Assembly (NCBI GenBank): GCA_023313575.1
Contig: JAJTTP010000022.1
Span: 620,001 to 684,000 of the forward strand
DNA from: Eutypella sp. D-1
Taxonomy: Eukaryota > Ascomycota > Sordariomycetes > Xylariales > Diatrypaceae
Reading direction: 5' to 3'
Length of the DNA stretch: 64,000 bases
In this document: positions 11,341 through 21,975 of the stretch, piece by piece
Numbering within the stretch: the stretch's first letter is position 1
How the letters are laid out: every line of letters starts with the position of its first letter
The notes under the pieces: model-generated
What the model was told of the DNA's origin: nothing
The model's input: only the letters and a program-made list of their open reading frames with translations
The model's database searches: none
Program-made: the position numbers and the translations under genes

Positions 11341-14132
11341 GGTTAAACGGCGTAATAACGGAGATTATATTAAATGATTTAATAAAAGGTCCGTTTTTAA
11401 AACGGATAATTATTTCTTTTACGCGGTTTTTATCCATTTTTAATCGTTAGTTAAAATATTCCTTTATTAAAGTTAAATATTATTCCTTTTTTATAATAAA
11501 TATTTTAACGGTTTTTATATTTGGTATAATTTTTTAAAACACACTTTTAATATATTTATTTAAAACGAAGATAATATCGGGTACTTTATTTTTTATTATT
11601 AATAAAAAAGGGTTAATTCGGTGTTAAAAAGATTAATTAAATAAATAAGTAATTATAAAATATTAATTATTATCCGATTAATTAAAATATTTTACGGTAT
11701 TTTTTTCTTTTTTTAGTTCCGAAATAAATTTAATACTTTCGTATTTTATTAAAAAAGCTAAATAATTAACGTATCGGTTTACCTTTTTAACTTTTTATTT
11801 ATTTTTTACTTTTTTATATTCCCGTTTTAGATATTTTATAAATTAGTATTTTTTTTTTATATATTTAGCATTTACGTTTTTATTATCGGTCGGGTTTTTA
11901 TTTTTAATAATATTTCCCGCTTTTATTATTCCGGTAATATTTACGGTTTATATAAAATGTATCGTTATTATTATTATTATTATTATTATCCTCGGTAACC
12001 ATATATTAAGCTGTTCCTTTTATAACTTTATAAATATTAATAAAAGCGCGTAATTTATTTATTAAATTTTTAAAACAGGTAATAAGTTCGAAAAAGGTAT
12101 ATTAAAATTAAGGGATAATACGGTAAATTCGGTATATAACGGTAATTAATTGTTATTTTTTTTTAAAAATCGGGTTTTAAAACTTTTTAATATAAAAAGA
12201 ATTTATTAAGTATAATTTAAAATACTTTTAAATTATTTTTATTAACGTTTTTAATTTTAATATTAAAAAAAGTTATAAAAATTTAATCGTAATAATATTA
12301 AATAATAAAGGACGTTATAAAAAAAGTATAATGCTATACGTTTTAACAAAATTATTAAAAACACGGCGTAAAATTAGGTTTATCGGATATTAATAATATA
12401 ATATATATCGAGGAAAAAACGGAATTTATTTTCTAAAATATCGTAAACCTTTCTTATATAATTATTTTTTTTATTCCAAACCTTTTTAAATTATTTTACG
12501 ATAATTAATAAATATAAAGGTCCGTTTTAATAATAAATTAAGTCCTGGGGTAAATTTAAGCATTATTTAAAAAAAGAATTATAACCTTTTAAGGTTTTTA
12601 TAAACCCCGGTCCTTTATTTAAGGTAATCGGCGGAGGAAAAGGAAAAAAAGGTGGCGTTAAAAGTTAATATTTTTTAAATTATTTAAATCTTATAATATA
12701 CGGGTTAATCTGAATTTTTAAAAAAGGGATAATCCGGTTATCCCTTTTTATCGTTAAATAAAGTTATTTAAAAGGCCATAAGTTATATACGGGTTAAAAC
12801 GGGTAACCCGGGTAATAATTAATAGAAAAAAAATAGCTAAAATATAATAAATAACCTAAAAGGAAAAAGTATTAATATGGTTACCTTATATTACCGAAAA
12901 ATGGTTAAATGTTAATAAAAAAAGGTTAAATAATAACGGTAAAATAAGTATTAATAAAAAGTTAAATGCCGGTAAAAAAAGAATATATTTATTTTAATAA
13001 TAAAAGGTTAATTAATACCGTTAATATATTACGTAATATTTAAGGCTTAGGTTAAGGTTTTCCGGTTAATTACGGTTAATATTTAAAAATAAGGTTAATC
13101 GGGGTTATTTATTAAAACGTAAAAAAATAAAAAAAGGGTTAATTAAAATCGGGGGGAAAAAATTAATATGTAATTATAAAAAGAAAGCTAATAAAGGTTA
13201 TCGATTTTAATATAACTTATACCGCCGGGGTTTTTAATTATTATTAAAATTTATTAAACGGTTTTATAAATATTCCGAGCCGTAAATTAAAATAAATAAA
13301 TAGCTTATAAATTTATAAATAAATTAATTTTTATTCCGTGTTATAAATCGAAACCTTTTATATTAAAACGTTAAATTATCGGCTTTTTATTAATTTAAAC
13401 TTTTTAAAGTTTTATATAAAAAGTTTAAATTACGTGATAAAATTAATTAATATTGTTACGAAATTGGCATTATATTTTTTAACATATATGCTTTTTTATA
13501 TTAATACGGTTTTTAATATAAACCGAAACGTTTTTAGCATAACTTTAAAATTTACCTTTATAAATTTTTAAAAATAATTTTAATATTATTCGAAAATCTT
13601 TTTAATTATCCGGTTAGTTCTTAATTTATTATTAATTTTTTTAAAGTTATCCATAACTAATAACGTTTACGTTATTTTTTAAAAATTAATAACTTATATT
13701 AAATCGAATTCTGTTTAAATTATAATTATAAAATTAAAAAATAAAACGAATAAAATAATATGTTTTTATAAATAATTAAAAAATTATAATAACATATTTT
13801 TAATTTTTTTTATCTTTTTTTACGTTAATATTTATTAAAAAGCTTTAATATAAGGTTATTTTTTAACGGCCTTTAAAGATTTGGCCTATTATTAATTGTC
13901 CGATATGTTAAATAATAAAGGTAGTTCCGATAATAATAATAAGTATATAAAAAAAGTATTATATAATAATATGGGTTAAAAAAGGTTATTACTTATTATA
14001 AAAACGGGTAAAACGTAATAGTTACGAAAATTTATTAAAAGTATTAACGCGATAAAATCTTTAAGTTATTGTAATAATAACTTTTTTAATTTTATTAATT
14101 TATATTATTAATTATTTAATAATATTAATTAA

Positions 14133-14331
14133 TATTAATAAATACGTACGTAAAAAGAATAATAATAATAATAAAAAATAATAAAATTGGTATTATATTT
14201 TGGTTTAAGGTTTATCTATTTATTTAAAAGGGATACGGGCAAAGCCCATATCCTTATATAAACGGGAGATAAGTATATAGGTACTTCTCACTGGTATGTG
14301 GGTCCATACCAATGACCACTAACAACCAACA
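14133..14331 (+). repeat. 3' LTR of the RIP-mutated retrotransposon
   Basis: Partner of 6906-7107. Its first part is mutated (TATTAATAAATACGTACG against TGTTGGTAGGTACGTACG), while its distal part is intact and ends AACAACCAACA. The right target duplication GTTGG follows at 14332-14336. Confidence 0.88.
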
Positions 14332-14336
14332 GTTGG

Positions 14337-14854
14337 ACTAGATGGTGGAGTTTACGAACGACGTGCTTGAAAGTATCTTCTACGGGGTTCCGTGACGTGG
14401 GGGTGGGCTAGGTGAAGGTATATGCCGCCTTCCACGCGAAGGGAACATACACACTTGTTAGGCAAGGTGAGGATTCTAGTGCCTTAGGACCAGCGAAATG
14501 GTGGACAGCTAAAAAAAAAAAAAAGAAAAAAAAGAAAAAACATACAACACCGGGGATTCGCTGGTCGTCACCGACCCAACTACTAGTCCGGCCCTAACTG
14601 GCTTAACTAGGGGAGAGCGGACGGGATCCCGTGCTTTCCAGATGGTATGGTCGTATGTGATAGAATAAGCTATTATTGAATCTTATATATTTATCTAGTG
14701 TTCCAAGGAACATTTCCCGTCGCGCTATATTTACATGGGTTGGCAAGTGACGGATGGGATCCTGCAAAGACGTGCGGCAACATGGAGCAGGGACGAAGAG
14801 ACGAATAGATAGCGGTCTATGCATAGCAAAGCTACTCTACACCATATATACACA
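14337..14854. other. Intergenic with A-rich tract
   Basis: Normal-composition flank of the retroelement. An interrupted poly-A run lies at about 14511-14540. No gene is supported. Confidence 0.4.
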
Positions 14855-16615
14855 TCAGCCGACAACGAACTTTCCACTGTCCTCCCTGAGCCTGATGGTC
14901 CGGCCGGCCCTTTCGCCGGTAGCGGCGCCCTCGTTAAGGGCGAACCTGCCGTTCACGAGCACGGCCCGGATGCCCGTAGCGGGCTGCTGGGGATCGGCGA
15001 AGGTGGCGGCGTCTCGGATGGTCTCGGCGTCAAAGAGCACAAGGTCGGCCCGGTAGCCCTCGGCGACGAGCCCGCGGTCATGCAGGCCGAGGATGGCGGC
15101 GGGGCGGCCGGTCAAGTGGGCGATGACGTCCTCGAGACCGCCGACGAAGATGGTCTCGGGCTCGACGTCGTCGAACTCCGATGACGATGACTTCTGCAGG
15201 CCGTAGATCTGTCGCGCGCGTCCCCGCGATAGGTCCCGGTGGTAGTGGCCGATGTAGCGGGGGAAGGTGCCCCAGCCGCGTGGGTGGGGCTTATTGGAGG
15301 TCAGAATGCCGTCGGAGCCGCCGGTGTGCCGCGGGTGCCGCATAATGCGGCGCACGTTTCCCTCGTGACCGGCGTGCTGCATGATCGTGGTGCCGAAGTC
15401 ATCGGCGCGCAACAGGTCGACGAAGGTATCGAAGGGATCGTGCCCGCGTGCCCGCGCAATCTCCCCTACCGTCTTCCCGACCACCCCCTCCGCTTCGAGC
15501 TCCGCCTTCTGCACCCCGCTGATCTCGATGATGTCCCAGTCCAGCGTGCAGCCGTGGCAGCCGTCGGTGCCGTCGACGAGGGCCTGGCGGCGCACGGTCT
15601 CGCGCTGGACAGGGTCATCGAGGATCGCGAGGCGCGCGGCCTCGTCCGCGGAGGACACCCAGCTCGGCAGCAGGGCGGCGAGCGTGGTGGACCCGGGCAG
15701 GTACGGGTAGGTGTCGAGGGTGATATCGAGGCCATCAGCGAGCGCAGCGTCGAGCATAGCGAGGAACTCGTCCGCGCGGCCCGCGTTCTCGGCGAAATTC
15801 AGCGTCGCGTGCGTTAAGTGCAGACGCACGCCCGTGGACCGCGCCAGCTCGATCATCTCGGCGTACGCTTGCATGGCGCCCTTGCCGTACGACCGGTGGT
15901 GCGGGGAGAAGTAGCCGCCGTACTCCCGCACCACGACGCACAGCTGCGCCAGCTCCGCATCGTCCGCGAACATCCCCGGCACGTACGTCAGGCCGGAGGA
16001 CATGCCGACGGCGCCCTGCCGGAAACCCGCGCGCAGATGCTCCTTCATCTGGTCGATCTCCGCCTGCGTCGCGGCGCTGCGGTCCCACCCTTTGACTAGC
16101 ATGCGCAGGTTACCCTGCGGCACGAGGTACGCGGCGTTGGTGGCGATGCGCGAGGCGTCTAGCACGTCGAGGTACTCGCCGACGGAGCGCCAGCGGTCGA
16201 AGAAGTCCGGCGGGTCCTGCGGGTTGCCGTTCCAGCCCGCGATCTGCTTCCGGATGCGCGCCAGTGTCTCGTCTGTCACGGGACTGTACGAGATCCCGTC
16301 CTGCCCGATCACTTCCGTCGTTACCCCCTGCGTGATTTTGGCCCGGTGCTCCGGCGTGTGCAGCAGCGACAGGTCCGAGTGCGCGTGCATGTCGATGAAT
16401 CCGGGACTGAGCGTCCATTTGCCGTCTTCGCAATCCACGACGCGGACCCCTTTCTCCTGAGCGCTCGCATGATTGGACTTGCCCCGTTCCTGATTAATGG
16501 ATTTGATGTAGCCATCTCTGACCAGCACGTCAGCGACGTATCGATCCCTTTTCCCACTCCCGTCCACAACGCTCGCACCGGCGAAGAGGATATCGTCTTT
16601 CTGGTAGTCCACCAT
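14855..16615 (-). CDS. D-aminoacylase-like amidohydrolase
   Basis: Intronless, 586 aa, ATG at 16615. It belongs to the amidohydrolase superfamily, N-acyl-D-amino-acid deacylase group. The N-terminal beta-sandwich strand is followed by the metal-binding HxH motif SPGFIDMHAHSD (His77, His79). Then come TQGVTTEVIGQDGIS near residue 100, the His-containing segments SPHHRSYGKG and LHLTHATLNF, and the C-terminal GLHDRGLVAEGYRADLVLFD closing strand typical of the superfamily. Bacterial D-aminoacylases carry a bridging Cys in the GNCGIS position; here that residue is Asp (GQDGIS). The likely reaction is zinc-dependent hydrolysis of an N-acyl-D-amino acid or related amide. No signal peptide is seen, so it is probably cytosolic. 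Third-position GC is high, unlike the adjacent transposon. Confidence 0.87.
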   Translation of the reverse strand: MVDYQKDDILFAGASVVDGSGKRDRYVADVLVRDGYIKSINQERGKSNHASAQEKGVRVVDCEDGKWTLSPGFIDMHAHSDLSLLHTPEHRAKITQGVTTEVIGQDGISYSPVTDETLARIRKQIAGWNGNPQDPPDFFDRWRSVGEYLDVLDASRIATNAAYLVPQGNLRMLVKGWDRSAATQAEIDQMKEHLRAGFRQGAVGMSSGLTYVPGMFADDAELAQLCVVVREYGGYFSPHHRSYGKGAMQAYAEMIELARSTGVRLHLTHATLNFAENAGRADEFLAMLDAALADGLDITLDTYPYLPGSTTLAALLPSWVSSADEAARLAILDDPVQRETVRRQALVDGTDGCHGCTLDWDIIEISGVQKAELEAEGVVGKTVGEIARARGHDPFDTFVDLLRADDFGTTIMQHAGHEGNVRRIMRHPRHTGGSDGILTSNKPHPRGWGTFPRYIGHYHRDLSRGRARQIYGLQKSSSSEFDDVEPETIFVGGLEDVIAHLTGRPAAILGLHDRGLVAEGYRADLVLFDAETIRDAATFADPQQPATGIRAVLVNGRFALNEGAATGERAGRTIRLREDSGKFVVG

Positions 16616-17628
16616 CTCGTGACACCCCAGTTGTCATCCCATTCACTAGTTCTAATAGGTTCACAAGTACCGTGCACTAGCCCAGACGATAGGATGGGAC
16701 GAGGAATATTTGAAGTCGCAGTGGTGCCGAGCGATGAATTTCCTCAGATCTGTTCTTCCCGTAATTTACATTCGTAAGAGCAGGAATACAACCATGCTGG
16801 TTCACTATCTACCTCCCTATCTACTTTATGTTTGGCTCCCCGCTAGCTAGTCTACGAACAAGATCCCTGACTGCGATGTCGCGGCCGCCATGAGATTAGA
16901 CTAGCTAGTGCTTCGCACCGTCCGAAAGCCCGCGCTCACTCGATAAGACGTCCTGGTTCCCCGCAGTACGGAATCGGGCTATGGGTCCACGAGCCGATCG
17001 TCGGATTGAGATGGAGATGAGGGATGGGGGTGGGCCCCCTCTCCGATTCCTTAGTGCCTCCATAGTACGGATATATGCACGTCGTCGTATATAGTAGGTG
17101 TGGGTACGAGGAATCCAAGCCCTGAAGGACGTTACGCGAGTAAATAGCGCCATTGATCGTGAGTGCAGACTTAGGGTATAGTAAGCAATTCCAACTATAT
17201 ATAGCAGGTGTTTGGGAATAGTCTGCGAAGCCTTGTCGGTACTGAAGATGTCTACGAGCAAGGCATATTGTGCGTGTTAGGTGAGCTCTTAAGGGGGGGA
17301 TCAATTTGAAGGCATTTTAGAGTGACCGCTTTCAATCGGCATCAGAAGTATTCATGGCCCATCGCAATAAATTCCTAAATATCAAGAAGTAGGCATCGTA
17401 TCTAATCAATACATACGTACGTGGCACGATCAATGAAGAACTTAATTGATTGGCAAGAGTTTGTATCGTAAGATCCTGCTTTATAACACAGATAAAAATT
17501 TATCATTTGTGAGGCTAGATGGGTATCAAGTGCGCAGCATCCACATTATAAAGTAATAGGTGTAAAAAAATGGGTGTCATATATTCATAATAGGCAACGA
17601 CCATACTACAATCTTACTCGTTGGGGGC
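16616..17628. other. Intergenic
   Basis: About 1 kb between the amidohydrolase start and the glycosyltransferase 3' end. Small open frames around 16905-17304 have no domains. Nothing is supported. Confidence 0.4.
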
Positions 17629-19035
17629 TTACCACGCCCCCTCGCCAAACAACGCGCGGACATCACTCGCGTGCTGCGCAGCGAGGCGGGCGGGCGACAA
17701 GTCCTCGAAAGCCATACTCCAGACGCGACGCGCCTCATCGTCGGAGGTGTCGATGGCGCTGACGCGGCCGAGGTGCTGCGCGAGCATGGGGTAGGCACTA
17801 ATGCGGGCGAGACCGCGGTTGCGGGCAAAGGTCTTAGGGAGCATGTCGCTGCGGCCGGGGGAGGCGCGAGCGACGGCGCTGCCCATCATAGACTCGGCGA
17901 GGGCGCCGGCGTGGGCGCGGTTGTACACCAGCGCCTGATTGCAGCAGCCGAAGAATTCTTCGCGTACCCCGGGTGACGACCCCACCAGCGACGCCTTGCC
18001 CGACGCAAAGAACAGCCACACCGTCATCGGCACCGCGACACCGCAGATCACCGCCAGCGTCCAGCCGTCGAGGTTCCGCGCAGCCTGCCGCGACAGGCGC
18101 CGGCGCACTAGTAGTAGAAGGGCGAGTAGTGGTAGGCCTACCGCTAGCGAGATCAGGTGGGCGTTATTGCTCCGGAACCCGGTCCCGCCGTACCAACCGG
18201 TGCTGCGCTCCTGGTTAAATAGGCGCAGGTAGAGCCAGGTGTTAGGGCGGCCCGGCTCGACCTGGCCGCGCTCGGGATCGCGCCGCCCCGGGTCCTGCAT
18301 CATGTGCTCGATGGTGCGCAGATTCATCAGGGTGCGCGCTGCCCAGCCATCAGCGAGCAGAATGTCCTCCTCGAAGAGCGCGATGTAGGGTGCCTCGGTA
18401 GTCCGCAGACACCGGTCCATAGCATAGGCGTAGTCGTGCACGGTCTTACGCTCTAAGGCGTGCTTGTCCGTGCGGTCCTCGGACCACTTCATGAGATCCT
18501 CTATCTTGGCGTCCCGCGCCGACGGAAGGAGAGTGGAGTTGTAGGTGAAGAGGTCGTCGGCGATTCCCGTAGCGCCTAGGGTGGCGTAGCTCGGGTGCTG
18601 GGCATCGGGATCCGGGACGTCGGCAAAGAAAAGCTTGAGGTGGATCGTTTCACGCTCGGCGCGCGTCATGTTCGCCAAGAGGGACCCCACGGCGGTTTCG
18701 ATGTATTGGCGCCCCTCCATATTCCTCCCCACCGTGATGAAGGCCGCACAGATCTGGATCTGGGCATCTTGGCCCGCCCTGCCCAGATGCGATCGGATCA
18801 AGGTGGGGTCCGCGATGGCTGTATCGAGGAAGGCATCAGCCTCAGCCCTCCTGGTCGCCGAGTAGAATTGGTCGAAGCCATGGCGTTCGGAGAAGAATAT
18901 GGAGAGCGGATCGCGGTAGAAATAAAGGGAGCCATACAGCGTGTATAGCGAGACGAGGGTAAACAGTATGACAAGGGCGCGGATCGCTGGCTGGTCGAGC
19001 GCGTTGCTCGCGATGGGGCGCCGAAGACGGACCAT
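17629..19035 (-). CDS. PGAP4-like membrane glycosyltransferase
   Basis: Intronless, 468 aa, ATG at 19035. An N-terminal membrane anchor (about residues 18-40) is followed by a glycosyltransferase domain. An acidic catalytic-type motif ALFEEDI sits near residues 219-225. A pair of closely spaced membrane helices (about 292-310 and 325-345) then interrupts the domain before it resumes with FFGCCNQALVYNR. A transferase domain split by a tandem transmembrane hairpin is the hallmark of PGAP4/TMEM246, which adds GalNAc to GPI-anchor glycans in the Golgi of animals. The fungal homologue probably modifies GPI or related glycans, but the donor sugar cannot be read from sequence. Confidence 0.8.
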   Translation of the reverse strand: MVRLRRPIASNALDQPAIRALVILFTLVSLYTLYGSLYFYRDPLSIFFSERHGFDQFYSATRRAEADAFLDTAIADPTLIRSHLGRAGQDAQIQICAAFITVGRNMEGRQYIETAVGSLLANMTRAERETIHLKLFFADVPDPDAQHPSYATLGATGIADDLFTYNSTLLPSARDAKIEDLMKWSEDRTDKHALERKTVHDYAYAMDRCLRTTEAPYIALFEEDILLADGWAARTLMNLRTIEHMMQDPGRRDPERGQVEPGRPNTWLYLRLFNQERSTGWYGGTGFRSNNAHLISLAVGLPLLALLLLVRRRLSRQAARNLDGWTLAVICGVAVPMTVWLFFASGKASLVGSSPGVREEFFGCCNQALVYNRAHAGALAESMMGSAVARASPGRSDMLPKTFARNRGLARISAYPMLAQHLGRVSAIDTSDDEARRVWSMAFEDLSPARLAAQHASDVRALFGEGAW

Positions 19036-19574
19036 TTATTTGATTTCCGTGATTTTTAATATTTGATGGTCCCAAGTCCTGGATTAAGGGCCGATACCGT
19101 TTGCCCTCGCCGTCGCCCTCGCCGGCTGATCGTTTTGACGATGATGATGAATTCGAATATCTGGAGTTAGATATTCAAGGAAACATTCGGACATTGTCAA
19201 AGTGCCACTATGAAACCGTGGGAAATGCCGGGGAGTATATGTTTTTCTTTTTTTTTTAAGAAGGATCCCCAGAACGATCCCCTGGGGAGGTGTACGAAGT
19301 AGATAATTAGGTTTGTAGTTGTAAAGAGGTGGATGAGGCGTTGGGAATGGTGATGTTTATTTTTGGAACTGTTACAGTGTTTCCTAGTAGGTACCTACTT
19401 ATTTGGGTGCCTGGGTATCTTGGGTTTAGGGCTAATATGGCTGCCTGGTGTTTTAACCCCCAGATTTTAGGGCTACAGAAACGCCTGTCAAGCCTGTAAT
19501 ACAGGGTACCTCGATCATGTACTTACTTAGGCAGGTATCTATGTACACCCCTGAACCCCACAACCTTGGAAGGT
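19036..19574. other. Intergenic
   Basis: Short spacer between the glycosyltransferase start and the HET 3' end, containing T-rich tracts and GGTACCTACTTA-type motifs. No gene is visible. Confidence 0.4.
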
Positions 19575-21158
19575 TTAGGTAATAACGCATTCTGTGACAT
19601 GTCCTAGTTTGTTCAACTTCTTGAAGATCCCCTTTTCCCTCTCTTTATAGAAGGTCATTAAGCCCCTCCTCTCATAAGTATTTTCTCCCTCTTCATCTTC
19701 TAATCTGTGTAAAACAAGATAGTGGCGATATGAAGATAACTGGCTATCACCACCCATTTCAAGCAGGAAATGGCGTCGGGGTAGAGTAGTATTAATGGAC
19801 CACACTCTATTCCAAAGAGTCTGTCCCTGGCAGGATGACTCGTAATTCCAACCGGAGTAGGATATCACCAGACAATCTAACAGCCGGCCTCTCAATACTA
19901 TCTTGCCACTCTGCGCTCTTCCGAACGGGTTTTCTCTGTGGTAGCGACAGCTTGCATCGACGATCTCCACACACTGCTTGTATACTTCGGGAGCATTGTA
20001 TCCAATACGAAAGTCGCCCTTTTCAGAACACCACGATGCCCATGACCATGTTGGGCCTTCGATGCACGAACCCTTCTGCCCAGAGCACCAGAGGAAATCA
20101 TGAAAGAGTGAGCTTTGCCACAACCCTGCAAGATACCGATCATTCGGCCTTGCCACCGCCTGAACGTGTTGAGCTACGCCGCCGATAGCTACAAGCCGGT
20201 CACCTGGAACCTTCAACTGTAGCTTCGAGTAGTACTCAACCATATCCATCCATGCTCGTTCTACCGCGTAGCTATTTCCACCCTCATTCTGAAGATGATG
20301 GGATCCCATATGATGTAAAAATTTCATCTTGGGTCCGGTCGGTTCGCCATCTAAGTGCAAGTCGTATTTGTCGAGGCCGCATTGACATGATGCGCTGGCA
20401 AAGCACCAGAAGGCAAGTTCGTCTCCATCAAAGTAGACGACTCTCGGGGCGACTAGACGCTCTTGGTATGTCCAGGCCCTTCGGAACAGCGGAAAAGGTT
20501 TGGTATCGTCATTGTCATGGGGGGATATTATAAATCGCTCCCACTCACAATATATATTATGCATGATTTGTCTGTATAAGGGCCATCGCTTCTCGCCCAA
20601 TCGTAGCGTTGCGATCTGTTTCGCATCTCTCTTACCATAGCCCCAAAGGCCTGCACGACTATCCGGGCCACCAGCAGCCAGGGTTACGAAGGAGTTTTTG
20701 TATACATCATACATTTCTCCCGCTTGTTCAAGCCAGTCCTTCTCGTCGTCCTGAATGATGCAAATACTATCGATCCATAAATATGGCACTTGTAGTGATC
20801 TTAGGAATTGTACGGCATCTTGGAATGTCCTGGGAAGAGTGTGCCAAGGAATACATCGCTGCCTTTTCGAAAGGGTTGACTCTGTAGTCTTGCACGGGGG
20901 GTCATAGTCTCCCCAACAGTAGCTTAAAGCCGCGTATCGAGTGTCATGCGGAACCTGTGATCTATCTTCAAGTACCACGTCGTCAGACGACTTTTTCGGT
21001 TGTATATTTATCAACCTTTTCGGGAGGAACGACGAGACACCCTGTCGGCACTCTTCATGTGACTCGAGACAGGAATCAATTTGGTGTTGTGCCCAGTGTA
21101 CTCCACTGGGCTGGGAGGTCAGTGCTCTTCGCATAAACCAGCTAGGCACGTCGCTCAT
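19575..21158 (-). CDS. HET domain protein, possibly truncated at the 5' end
   Basis: 527 aa from the ATG at 21158. The HET (heterokaryon incompatibility) domain shows YAALSYCWGDYDPP at residues 75-88, the block LPRTFQDAVQFLRSLQVPYLWIDSICIIQDDEKDW, and MYDVYKNSFVTLAAGG. HET proteins trigger programmed cell death on encounter with non-self. The same reading frame continues upstream of this ATG to about 21542, interrupted by one TAG at 21237-21239. That upstream part includes a Cys/His-rich segment (CREGEHLNPRDHPHCPGC) and an ATG at 21395. No GT-AG intron removing the TAG is evident. Either the gene starts at 21158 or a longer ancestral protein has been broken by a nonsense change. It neighbours an NLR gene, a common pairing in fungal recognition regions. 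Confidence 0.82.
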   Translation of the reverse strand: MSDVPSWFMRRALTSQPSGVHWAQHQIDSCLESHEECRQGVSSFLPKRLINIQPKKSSDDVVLEDRSQVPHDTRYAALSYCWGDYDPPCKTTESTLSKRQRCIPWHTLPRTFQDAVQFLRSLQVPYLWIDSICIIQDDEKDWLEQAGEMYDVYKNSFVTLAAGGPDSRAGLWGYGKRDAKQIATLRLGEKRWPLYRQIMHNIYCEWERFIISPHDNDDTKPFPLFRRAWTYQERLVAPRVVYFDGDELAFWCFASASCQCGLDKYDLHLDGEPTGPKMKFLHHMGSHHLQNEGGNSYAVERAWMDMVEYYSKLQLKVPGDRLVAIGGVAQHVQAVARPNDRYLAGLWQSSLFHDFLWCSGQKGSCIEGPTWSWASWCSEKGDFRIGYNAPEVYKQCVEIVDASCRYHRENPFGRAQSGKIVLRGRLLDCLVISYSGWNYESSCQGQTLWNRVWSINTTLPRRHFLLEMGGDSQLSSYRHYLVLHRLEDEEGENTYERRGLMTFYKEREKGIFKKLNKLGHVTECVIT

Positions 21159-21763
21159 ATCAGTTGGTATGAAAACTTGATAAAATGTGTCGCTGCGATT
21201 GGAGTCATCAACACCGTTACGAAAGGGTCTGAGGGTCTAACAATTAAAGCCCAGTACAATTTTCCTGTAATCCTTGATATCCGTGATTGAATTAAAGAAG
21301 CAGTTGAGGATCGAGTCCGCAGTAGAATTGTAAAATGTGCCGGTTGATTTCCAGAAGTTGTCGAGTTTGAACCGCGAAAAGTCATATTCGCTCATCGCGC
21401 AACCGGGGCAATGCGGATGGTCTCTCGGGTTCAGGTGCTCTCCCTCCCGGCACCAATCGTTTGCGAGTACAATCTCAGGAACAGTAATTATTTTGTTGTG
21501 AGGCTGTAGTAGAAACGATTGCCGTATTATCCATTTTTGCAATGCGATTCTTAGAAGTTGGACCGAGACAAAAGAATTGAAACAAGCCGTTTTTATCGTA
21601 AAAACTTGCGCCGAAGGACTGTAATGCCAGTTGAGGTAGGAGTGATAGCGACGTCAGAGGTGACGAAAAGGGAGAGAAACGACCAGCTTAAGGACCAGCA
21701 CAGGAAGTGCGATTGAGCGGGGTCTTCAGTAAAAATTACCTAACGGAAATCCTCCTCATGTAA

Positions 21764-21975
21764 TATCACGGTCAGTTGAGCCTCACCTACAGTAGGGATA
21801 TTATAAAAGGGGGAAAATCGGATATAGACGACCACGTGAGCCATATCTCCGGGGGTTGGCAGGGTATATATAGGCCTAGGCCACCCCCGTTTATGTAACT
21901 AGAAGATCGTCTTTCCTTTTTATGCCAATTTACGATTCTCCCACATACTATCTTAGATATTATTCAAGACGTACA
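21764..21975 (+). repeat. LTR-like dispersed repeat, copy 1
   Basis: About 210 bp unit beginning TATCACGGTCAGTTGAGCC, with an internal TATATATAGG box, a GTAACTAGAAGATCGTCTT segment, and ATGCCAAT...CCCACATACTATCTT near its end. Clearly homologous to 27172-27377 and 62166-62372. The right terminus has diverged (GACGTACA against GACGTGACA), and I see no target duplication for this copy. Confidence 0.75.

Larger units (their letters stand above)
6906..14331 (+). mobile_element. RIP-degraded LTR retrotransposon with nested solo LTRs
   Basis: A 7.4 kb element bounded by two ~200 bp direct repeats (6906-7107 and 14133-14331). The outer ends read TGTTGG...CCAACA, and a 5 bp duplication GTTGG flanks them. 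The interior is almost entirely A/T, with stops in all frames, as expected after repeat-induced point mutation on both strands. No gag, protease, reverse transcriptase or integrase reading frame survives, so Copia versus Gypsy cannot be assigned. Three ~431 bp solo LTRs of another family are inserted inside; subtracting them leaves about 6.1 kb for the original element. Orientation is arbitrary because no coding frame remains. Confidence 0.9.

Noticed and set aside
6906..14331. AT-rich block as a centromere or mitochondrial insertion
   Set aside because: Terminal repeats, target duplications and one-directional transitions explain it fully as a RIP-mutated retrotransposon.
15239..16099. Several plus-strand frames within the amidohydrolase gene
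   Set aside because: They overlap an intact minus-strand enzyme and have no recognisable motifs.
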